Below are positions 31,419-39,737 of a DNA stretch of 39,737 bases, in pieces. The stretch is from Cochliopodium minus (lineage: Eukaryota > Discosea > Himatismenida > Cochliopodiidae). The notes beneath the pieces are model-generated. The model saw only the letters and a program-made list of their open reading frames with translations, was not told where the DNA came from and did not search any database. Where the stretch lies: assembly GCA_024220525.1 (NCBI GenBank), contig JAMYWO010000148.1, positions 62,687 through 102,423 of the forward strand. Reading direction: 5' to 3'. How positions within the stretch are numbered: position 1 is the first letter of the stretch; each line of letters opens with the position of its first letter. The position numbers and the translations under genes were made by a program.

Positions 31419-33438
31419 TTAATTGAAATTTATTCTCTTATTTCTTTTTTTGTTGTTTCTTGTAACATTGCCATTATTATTAGATGTTATCTCGTTATTC
31501 TCCGAAATCAGATCGGATACTTGAAAATCATTCTTAAAAGTTTCTTTTTGTGGTGAATACATCCAATTTTGGGTAAAGTAAGCAGGAGAAGGAGAATTAA
31601 TTTGAAGGGTTTCTAAAATATATTTGGTTTGGGGATTTATGTCAACAGGATTCTTTTCTATCGACTTTTCTTTATAAATGGGAGCAGTTCTAACAAAAGA
31701 AGAAGGAGAAATGAGTAATGTCTTGAATTCTTTGAAAAATTTGAAATTAGATAAAAAAAAAATTTTTTTTTTTAATTCTTGATTACCTTTTTTAACGAAA
31801 TTTAATTCTTCTTCTGTGGGAGTAAAATTGATTCTTTTTTCTTTATATCCTTTACTCCAAGGTAGAATTACTTTCTTATTTGTGAATTGATACAAATGAT
31901 GAGTGTTCTTCAAAATGGCGAGCCATTGAGTATCTAGAGTAAGTTCCTTATTGTGCTTTTTATCATAATCATATTCTAGAAAATCTATGAACTTTCTTCC
32001 GGGGACAGGTTTGTCCAAAGCCAAGAAAAAAGTTTTATCCTCATTTGGATGAACATATGTACACTAAAAAATTCAATAAATTTAAAAGAAAAATTAAAGT
32101 AAAAAATTTTTTACAGCAAGTTTAACATGCATGTGACCACAAAAATAATTTTTAGGTTTTAAAGTTTGAGCAATATCTAAGAAAGGTTGACATCCTATTT
32201 TTTTAAAAAAAATTAAATTAAATTTTTTGTTTAAATATATCAATTACCCACGTCATCTCTTTCAACATATTTTTTGGCTACAGGATATTCTTTCAAGAAA
32301 GTTTTCATATCAACACTTTTGTATAATTCTTTAGGCCAATCATGCGAAAAGAAATAGTCTATGTCTCCAGTCAGCTGAGAAAGTTTGAACATTTCTATTT
32401 CTCTCACATGAAAACTTGATCTTTCATCACTTGAATTGAAAGGATATCTCTCAAAATAACCTAATTGATAATCATAATCTTTGTGGATTCCCTATTTATT
32501 AAATTTTTTTATTTTTTTGATTTTTTTATTTTTTTTGATTACTGAAACTCCAGCTATTCTTTTCCCTGCAAAATTGACACATCCACTCGCTCCCATAAAA
32601 TAAATATTACTAAAAAAAGAATTAAATCATAATTTATCAAAAGGAAAAAGAATAATTACGGTGCAGCCCATCCTATCAGCAGGTAAAAATTTTAAAAAAA
32701 AAATTTCCGAGTTTTGTAAATTTACCTCCATAAAACAATTCTCTACTATAATTACTAGCTTCACTTTACATGAATTAAATGAAAAATTAAATCAATTTAA
32801 ATTATTTCATTTATTTTTTTACTGATTTCCTCCTATGAATAGAGTTAATACGGGTGCTTCTTTTTTTCCTGAATAATACTTATTGAAATCTCCCATTTTC
32901 CTATACTTTTCCGGACACACTTTTGCTTTCATATCTTCTTCATTTCTCAATGCTTCGAAATCTCCGCAACATATCAACAAATCCACTTTTTTGTTTGATT
33001 TTTCTTCTTCGATTCTAATTCTTTCGTAGATCAAATCCAATTCGCCTTTATCATCGAAATTGAATTTAATTTAATTTTTTTTTTTTTTTTATTTTTTTAA
33101 CCATGACTGCATCCAACAATTGCAATTTTCAATTTTTCTTTATTTTCTGATATCTTATCTTCATCTTTCAATGTTGTTTTGATTATCTCTTCATAGAATT
33201 TTTGAACATGCTTGATATGTTGATTCAATTTTTTTATTTTTTGTGTCGGTGTATTGCCACCTCCTATAAATCCACACAAACATTTGAATCTGTTATCACA
33301 ATTGCAATTTTTGATGCATTTGCTGCATTCTAGGGGTAATTGATGGTTTGATAGTGTTATATCTGAAGAGTAAGGTAGATTCTGGTCTATTGATTCCACA
33401 AATTTATATAGAAAGTTTGTGGGGTATTCATTTTGCAT
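31419..33438 (-). CDS. DBR1: RNA lariat debranching enzyme with Cys-rich N-terminal extension
   Basis: Exons join in phase: 33102-33438, 32823-33045, 32726-32763, 32660-32672 (13 nt), 32543-32609, and four more to TAA at 31419. The product has the DBR1 metallophosphatase blocks in order: [97 protein letters not shown] and [16 protein letters not shown], so the metal ligands of the family are all present. It hydrolyses the 2'-5' bond of excised intron lariats in the nucleus; a basic C-terminus (NNKKRNKR) may be a nuclear signal. Unusual: the enzyme normally starts at the GC.HG block, but here about 100 residues precede it, with six Cys in [20 protein letters not shown]. It starts 88 bp before the RasGEF start codon, in tandem. 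Confidence 0.93.
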
Positions 33439-34130
33439 TTTATTTATTTTTATTTCGAAAGATAAAAAAAATTGAAAGATAAAAAGAATTTGAGAAAATT
33501 TCAAGAAAAATCATCAATTTTATATCACCTATTCATCAATTCAATTGCTTTGAATTTTCATACAAATCTAAATTTGAGACACAAAACTAATTTTTAATTA
33601 TAATATAATCGTAAACGAATAATATGTCACTGTTTCTCCAGAATTATCTCCAAATAAAGTTTAAGTAATAGTTAAACAAATTGAAAGATCTGAACGGTTT
33701 TAAAAATCTTTTTGAAGTTTTCCATTTCAAAATTCTTTAAAATAAAAAAAATTGGTGACAATCTCCCAAGTACATAATGGGAAATACACAAGATCATATA
33801 CAATCAGAGTAAATTTATAAATTTGTAATTTTATAATTTTCCTATATATTGATCTAATTCAAGAATTGGAGAAAATGAAAAGGATATATTGATACCCAAA
33901 ATAGATAAAATAAATATAGGTATCATATCACATGGCATAAATAAATCAAGATTGTAAATATAAAAATATATATATATCCAAACAATTGTTATTTTTTTCG
34001 AAAGAGCACAACATTTCAAAGGAATAGATGAAAAAAATTATTATGGAAATAATATAAATGTAAAATTATTTCAGAAATAAACATTTTATTGAAATCAAAA
34101 AAAAAAAATCATAGAAAGAACTAGATAAAA
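33439..34130. other. Intergenic region between divergent genes
   Basis: About 690 bp upstream of both DBR1 (minus) and the first ankyrin paralogue (plus). No exon or RNA gene is recognised. Its right part shares AGAATTGGAGAAAAT with the region before the second ankyrin paralogue (about 36583), so the duplication probably included upstream DNA. Confidence 0.5.
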
Positions 34131-34219
34131 ATAAGTTTAATCTGTATGAGATTGAAAAAAAAGATTGGAAAAAAGAAACTTACCAAATAAGTAAATCAAA
34201 CATAATCATTCTAGAGTTC

Positions 34220-36381
34220 ATGGTAGTTCCGAGCTCGCACTTGAATGTGAAAGAAAGTGAAGTGAAAGAAGAAATGGAAAATCTGAAAAGAATTCTGAAA
34301 CGAACAATTTGTTGCGAAAAAGAAATCTTCATTTATTTTTGTGGACATTACGACCGTCCTTTAGAAAACATGGTAGATTTTGTAAATAAAGGATTTGATG
34401 ATATCTTCGTTAAAGAAAAAAAAATCAAATATTTTTATACTGCAACTCAACACAACGATTATAAAGTGAAAGACAATTTTTTAGAAATGTACGAAATTTA
34501 TTCCAAGAAAATTTTGGGAATTCAACAGGGAAAAGAGTACCAAGATATTTTGAACTTTTATAATATTTTGTTAGAAAACAAATTGAACAAAATTAAAGAT
34601 CATTTCAAAAAAGATTGGATCAATAAAGTGGATGTGACGGACAGTAATTGCAGAACTCCTTTTCTTTATTACTGTAAAAGTGGAAACATCAATTCGGATG
34701 TTTTCAAATTTTTGGTATCGAAAAAAGCGGATGTCGAAAAGAGGGATCTTTACAAAAATGACTGTCTTTCTTATTTACTTACCGACAGATTAATAGACGA
34801 GAATTGTGTTGAATACCTCACCAAAAATAATCTTGTTTATCCTAATTTTTTGAATGAAAAAAAAGAGAATCATTTTCATATTTTCTTTGATAACATAAAC
34901 TGTCACGTTAATGAAAAAGCATTTCAGATTTTGGTTGATTTTTATCAAAAAGATAAAGAAGAAATGTTTAAGCAGAAAAATGATTCTAATGAAACTCCTT
35001 TTTCATTATTCTTCAAGTAAAATTTAAAAATAAGTTTTTACATTTAACTTTAAAAAAATTTAAATCTTTTTTTTTTTTTTTTCAGTCGTAGCAAAAACAT
35101 TCATTTTTTAAAATTATTGGTTGAAAACAAATCAACAGTAGATAATTTAAATAATGGGGAGAAAATTTTGAACACCTATTGCAGTAGCCCTGATATAGAA
35201 AAGGATGTTCTCCTCTTGCTTGTAAAAAACAAAGCGGATTTAAATCATTTCAGTGAATCTCAAAAAAAAACACCTCTCCACACTTTATCTTCTAACAAAA
35301 ATGTGACTTTTGATTTATTAAAGATAATGATTGATAATAAAGCGGATTTAAATCATCTTGACTCGCATGGAAACTATCCTCTTTATCTTTTAGTTGAAAA
35401 CAAACAAAAATCCCTGCCTTTTGAGATTTTTTGTTATTATTTGGACAATGGTTCGAGGAGCAACAAAAAATTGGAACAATATATCATCAAGGAATTGAAA
35501 ATGGATAATTTTTTGGAAAAACTATTCATGATAAATCCTCCTTTTAAAAGTAATATTTTTATTTTTAATATTTTTTTTATTTTTATTTTTATTTTTTAAT
35601 TTTTAATGATTTTTATTTTTTAATATTTTTTAATATTTTTTATTTTATTTTTAATATTTTTTTTATTTTTATTTTTATTTTTTAATATATAATATTTTTT
35701 AAATTTTAATTTTTAATATTTTACTTTTTATTTTTTTTTTATTTTTATTTTTATTTTTTAATTTTTAATGATATCTATTTTTTTTTAATTTTTGATATTT
35801 ATTATTTTTTATTTTTTACATTAATTTATAAATATTTTTAATATTTTTTAAATTTTAATTTTTAATATTTTAATTTTTATTTTTTTTTTTTATATTTTTT
35901 TTTTTTTTAATTTTTTTTCAACAAAGATGATCTAGATGATCACTTACGATATTCTATTAGTTTGAAATTATTCGAGATCATGAAAGTAACTTTGGATTAC
36001 AACGCAGACCCAAACTATCTGGACAAATCAGAGGAAAACAGTCTTCACATTGCATCCAAACATTTCCGCGCAGAAAGAGTCTTTCTAACCTTGCTTTTAC
36101 ATGGATGCAATCCATTTCAAAAGAATTATTGCAACAAAACTCCTGATCTCATCATTTCGAATGTTTACTCTCCTCACACTGATATGATGGATCTCTATCA
36201 AAAACAAAAGCTTTGGAATCCCGACAACCACAAGTTCTCCCCCAAACCTTTTCGTGTTTCTGTTTTTTATTTTCTTTTGTCTCTTCGTGTCAAAAGCGGA
36301 TTTGGTTCAATGATGCCAAAACCTATCAGATACAAGATCATCGACATGCTTTCTCATTCTTACATTTACAAATCAAATTAA
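34220..36381 (+). CDS. Ankyrin-repeat protein, paralogue A (start codon eroded)
   Basis: Three exons join in phase: 34220-35016, 35086-35549, 35927-36381, 571 residues from the first in-frame ATG. The N-terminal part (SSHLNVKESEVKEEMENL, EIFIYFCGHYDRP) is shared with paralogue B at 36830 and may be a decayed caspase-like fold. Then come ankyrin repeats (NCRTPFLYYCKSGN, FLVSKKADVEKRD, KTPLHTLSSNKNV, MIDNKADLNHLD, NSLHIASKHFRAERV) and a conserved C-terminal module (LWNPDNHKFSPKPF..MPKPIRYKIIDML). Homology with B extends 5' of the ATG through about 29 further codons (KKETYQISKSNIIILEF), but where B has its ATG this gene has ATAAG (34131). So A starts internally, at a non-AUG codon, or is decaying. 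One ankyrin repeat fewer than B. Confidence 0.8.
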
Positions 36382-36829
36382 ACAATATTGATTTCAATAT
36401 CCAATGAGATTTCAAACGAATATAATTTTTTATAAAATAATTTATAAATTTAAAAAAAATTGAAAAAATATATGGGAAATAAACTCAGCAATGATAAAGA
36501 ATCAACAAATAATCAAAAAGAAAGGTATTTTTTTTTTCTTTTTGAAATTTATATTTCATGAATATTCATCATTTATCCTCAGAATTGGAGAAAATAGCAT
36601 AAAATTAATCAATAAAAGAGAACATTTGAATATTGGCATCATATGCCTACCCTTTAAAACAAAGATGTAAAAAAAAAAGGAAATATAAGAAATATAAAAT
36701 AATCTAATTGTTTAAAATTTTCCAAGATCACTAAGTTCAAATGTAAATTGCAAAATTTCAAATTTACATTTCTTATATTTAATTAAATTAAAATATAATT
36801 TTTGCAAAATTTTTTAAATCCAGAAAGAC
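36382..36829. other. Intergenic spacer between tandem paralogues
   Basis: 448 bp with A/T runs and a block similar to the region upstream of paralogue A. No exon, tRNA or other gene is seen; it should hold the paralogue B promoter. Confidence 0.5.
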
Positions 36830-39207
36830 ATGAAATTTAGTGTGTACGTGATAAATGATAAAGATCCAAAAAAAGAGAGCTACTTGTTCAGAAAAGCAAA
36901 CGCAATAGTACTGGAATTCAGAGTGGTTCCAAACTCTCATTTAAATGTGAAAGAAAGCGAAGTGAAAGGAGAGATAGAGAAGGCGAAAAAACTTATCAAT
37001 GCAGAAACAAAAAACCCTTCTTGCCACAAAGAAATTTACATTTATTTTACTGGATACTACGATCGTCCGTTGAGTAAAATGGTAGATTTTGTAAACTGGG
37101 ACAGGTACAGATTAAAAATTTTCAAACAAAAAAAAAATTTATATTCAAAGATTTACAGAGCAGTTATAAATTAATTTTCAAACACACTGAAAATAAATAA
37201 TTGAAAATTATTTTTCATTTATCATAGAGATGTCCAAAATTTTACAACAGTTTAAAATTTGTTAGTAAAAATTTAAAATCCGCTAACAAAGTTATAAATT
37301 TTGGATATGTCTACATTTATCACGCAAATTAAAAATTAAAAAAATTATTTTTTCCGTCCCTGACAGGTACATATTGGAGAATGTTGCTTACAAATGTTAT
37401 TATGCTTATTCAAAGGGTTATGATACGACGAGCAGTGATGTCAACGGGATTTTCTGGGATTATTCGAAAAAAATCGCTGATCTTCGACTAGAAAAAGATT
37501 ATCAAAGCTCTCTTCTTTTCTTCGATGCGTTGATAGAAAACAGAATGAAAGATATCAAATCTCTTTTTAACATCAGTTTGATCAACAAAGTAGATGTGAC
37601 GGACAGTCATTGCAGAACTCCTTTCCTTTATTTTTGTGAGAGTGACAACGTAGATTTTAAAGTTTTCCAATTTTTGGTTTCGAAAAATGCGGATGTCAAA
37701 ACGAGGGATGTTCACAACAATGACTGTCTTTCTTATTTGATTTCTTCCAAAAATATTAATGTGGAATGTGTCGAATATCTTTTTAAAAATCATCTTGTTG
37801 ATCCCAATTTTTTGAACGAAAAAAAGGAAAATCATTTCCACATTTTCTGTGAGAGTTTTTATTGTGATGAACAAGTTCAAATATTCCAATTACTAATCGA
37901 TTTTTACAACCAAAACAAGATTGAATTGTTAAATCAAAAGAGAGAAACGGGACAAACTCCCTTTTCAGTTTATTTTGGGTTACAAAAAAAAAAATTAATT
38001 TTAATTTTTAATTTTTAATTTTTTAATTTTTAATTTTTAATTTTTTAATTTTTTAATTTTTTAATTTTTTAATTTTTGATTTTTAATTTTTTAATTTTGT
38101 TTTATTTATTTTTAGAAGAAATAAAGAACCAAACCTCAACTTTTTGAAATTATTGGTCGAAAATAAATCAATAGTTGAGCATGGAAAATTAGGAGAAAAA
38201 ATATTGAATATTTATTGTAGTAGTTCCAACGTTAACAAAGATATTCTCCTCTTCCTAATTGAAAACAAATCGGAAATAAACTACAAAAATCCTCCTTTAA
38301 ATATGACACCTCTTCATATTTTAACATCCAATCAAAATATCACCACTGATTCTTTAAGAACATTGATTGAAAACAAAGCAGAAATTCACTCTGGTCAAGG
38401 ATATCTAAAAGAAACTCCCCTTCACTTTTTGTCAATGAATGTTAACGTTCGTATTGATCTTGTAAAAATATTGTTAGATAATAACGCTTCTATTAATCAA
38501 ATGGATCATTGCAATAAACTTCCTCTTGAAAAGTTGGTTGAAAAACAAATACATTTACTCCCTTTTGATCTTTTTTGTTTTTATCTCGACAATGGATCTT
38601 TAAGTAACAAAAAATTGGAGCAAAGAGTCATTCAAGCGATAAAACTTCCTATCTATGTTGAAAAACTGTTTAAAACGAATCCTCCTGATAAAAGTATTTT
38701 AATTTTTTAATTTTTTTATTTTTTGATTTATGTCGTTTCAAAAAAAAATATTAAAATAAAGGTGAATTGGAGAATCATTTAAGATGGTCGATCAATAATA
38801 AAAACTTTGAAGTTATGATGCTTTTGTTGGAACAAAATGCAAATCCTGATTTTCCTAAAAGTACTGACAACGGTCTTCATCTTGCAGCTCAATGTTTTTG
38901 TACAGAAAAAGTGTGGCTCACCTTACTTTTGCATGGATGTGATCCTTTTAAAAAGGATTATCAAAAACGAGCTCCTTCTTATTTTGTCAAACCTGGTATC
39001 TCTTTCCACAATGATCTCATTGATCTCTATGAAAAGAGAAAGCTTTGGAACCAGAATAACCACAAGTTCTGCCCCAGATCTTTTCTTGATCGTGTTTTTA
39101 CTTTCATTGTGTCTCTTCACATCAAAAAGGGAGTTGGTTTGATGGTGCCAAAGCCAATCAGATTCAAGATCATAGATTTAGCATCTATTTCATTCATTTA
39201 CAAGTGA
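36830..39207 (+). CDS. Ankyrin-repeat protein, paralogue B
   Basis: Four exons join in phase: 36830-37104, 37367-37978, 38116-38693, 38762-39207 (TGA), 636 residues, with a proper ATG (MKFSVYVINDKDPKKESYLF). Residues 1-95 match paralogue A's N-terminus, including the strand-turn EIYIYFTGYYDRP, where A has GHY. Ankyrin repeats follow (HCRTPFLYFCESDN, FLVSKNADVKTRD, MTPLHILTSNQNI, ETPLHFLSMNVNV, ILLDNNASINQMD, NGLHLAAQCFCTEKV), one more than in A. It ends with the same C-terminal module (LWNQNNHKFCPRSF, MVPKPIRFKIIDL), whose PKPIR.KIID pattern slightly recalls an F-box/PRANC helix. Exon 1 and 2 are split by a 262-bp intron that A lacks. Function unknown; a scaffold or adaptor is likely. Confidence 0.85.
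37105..37366 (+). other. Lineage-specific intron flanked by direct repeats at its splice sites
   Basis: The intron begins at GAC AG|GTACAG and ends at ..GACAG|GTACAT. GACAGGTACA thus occurs at both ends (37100-37109 and 37362-37371). The paralogue A gene has no intron at this place. It is one of the longer introns of the window and contains the MITE at 37225-37313. Confidence 0.75.
37225..37313. mobile_element. 89-bp MITE with 9-bp target-site duplication
   Basis: The element starts TAGAGATGTCCAAAATTTTA and ends with the inverted match TAAATTTTGGATATGTCTA, giving terminal inverted repeats of about 23 bp. It is flanked exactly by CATTTATCA on both sides (37216-37224 and 37314-37322). A 9-bp duplication is typical of Mutator-like elements. 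The interior also folds (GTTAG..CTAAC). No transposase is encoded, so it is non-autonomous. Confidence 0.75.
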
Positions 39208-39332
39208 TTCTTTGAATTGATTAATCAAACAATAAATAAATCCTCACAAAATAAAATTTTTCTCTTTTTTTTTTTTTGTTCATTTACAAATTAAATTAAA
39301 AAATAAAAAAAATTAATTATAAATTAATTTAA

Positions 39333-39527
39333 TTAAAAAGATGGAATTAGTTTGAGATGGGAATAAAGTTTGGACACTACCAACTCAAATTCATTGTCAT
39401 CAACCACTTGGATGGAGTGGCATCTGAAAGTTTTTTTGGAGTTGAGTGAAAAAATGATTTTCATTCTTGAACTCCACAACTTTGACTTTATTATCTCTGT
39501 CTTTTGGTAATCTGCTAGTTTTTCGTA
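39333..39527 (-). CDS. Last exon of an unidentified gene
   Basis: From an acceptor GATCAG|TACG at 39527 an open frame of 64 residues runs to TAA: it begins YEKLADYQKTEIIKSKLW, continues with a basic KIIFSLNSKKTFRC and ends LYSHLKLIPSF. Codon use is protein-like and an A/T-rich intron follows to the right edge, so the upstream exons lie outside the window. The VDDNEFELVVSKL stretch slightly recalls a PH-like strand-helix end, but no family can be named. Confidence 0.6.
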   Translation of the reverse strand, partial: YEKLADYQKTEIIKSKLWSSRMKIIFSLNSKKTFRCHSIQVVDDNEFELVVSKLYSHLKLIPSF

Positions 39528-39737
39528 CTGATCATCATTAAAATGTTATTTTAAATTTTTTTTTTTTTGATTATTTAAATGATATTTTTTTGATTTTTTT
39601 TTAATTTTTTTTGTTTTTTGTTTTTTTGATTTTTTTTTTGATTATTTTATTTTTTAAATGTTTTTATTTTTTTTTTTTTGATTTTTTGATTTTTTATTTT
39701 TGATTTTTTACTTTTTGTATCAATGAATATTTTTTGC
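39528..39737. other. T-rich intron sequence at the right edge
   Basis: Runs of T with scattered GATT units; on the minus strand an A-rich intron of the gene ending at 39333. No exon is seen before the edge. Confidence 0.6.

Overview
This is nuclear DNA of a very AT-rich, intron-dense, compact eukaryote. Nearly every gene is cut by short GT..AG introns (mostly about 45-150 bp, made of A/T runs), and most exons rejoin in frame when spliced. A CAAX-ended Rac GTPase, a RasGEF, a ROCO-type kinase, F-box/SPRY and PX proteins, polyubiquitin and the lariat debranching enzyme point to an amoeboid protist (Anaeramoebae, Amoebozoa or Heterolobosea are candidates). A ciliate or apicomplexan is unlikely because Rho-type GTPases are not expected there. 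TAA and TGA both act as stops. The species cannot be named from sequence alone.

Layout, left to right. 1-1.2 kb: ankyrin exons of a gene that runs off the left edge. 1.3-1.85 kb: a decayed reading frame with two internal TGA codons. 1.9-3.2 kb: an AIG1/GIMA-type GTPase whose two halves are one base out of frame. 3.6-7.8 kb: a Roc-COR-zinc ribbon-kinase gene with a 4-nt exon predicted inside the P-loop. 7.9-8.2 kb: a 9-bp purine/pyrimidine minisatellite. 8.7-15.6 kb: a large gene joining ankyrin repeats, a UBR box, coiled coils and a calponin-homology domain. 15.57-15.80 kb: an (AAAAAT)n tract where that gene and an MFS transporter on the other strand both lose their 5' ends. 16.6-18.5 kb: a divergent pair, an F-box/SPRY protein and a small secreted protein. 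18.66 kb: a complete 5S rRNA gene. 19.1-20.6 kb: an unknown frameshifted gene, a Rac fragment and an intact Rac. 20.95 kb: a 5'-truncated 5S copy. 21.4-25.4 kb: a PX domain fused to a dynamin-like GTPase. 25.5 kb: four-unit polyubiquitin. 26.8-31.3 kb: a RasGEF. 31.4-33.4 kb: DBR1. 34.1-39.2 kb: two tandem ankyrin paralogues, one carrying an extra intron that contains a small transposon. The window ends in the last exon of another gene.

There are no operons; genes are independent units 80-700 bp apart. Recurring themes are small-GTPase and large-GTPase signalling (Rac, RasGEF, ROCO, AIG1, PX-GTPase), ubiquitin biology (polyubiquitin, F-box, UBR box) and ankyrin scaffolds. DBR1 would recycle the lariats that such an intron-rich genome makes. 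All intron calls and domain names were made by eye from the sequence; no database was searched.
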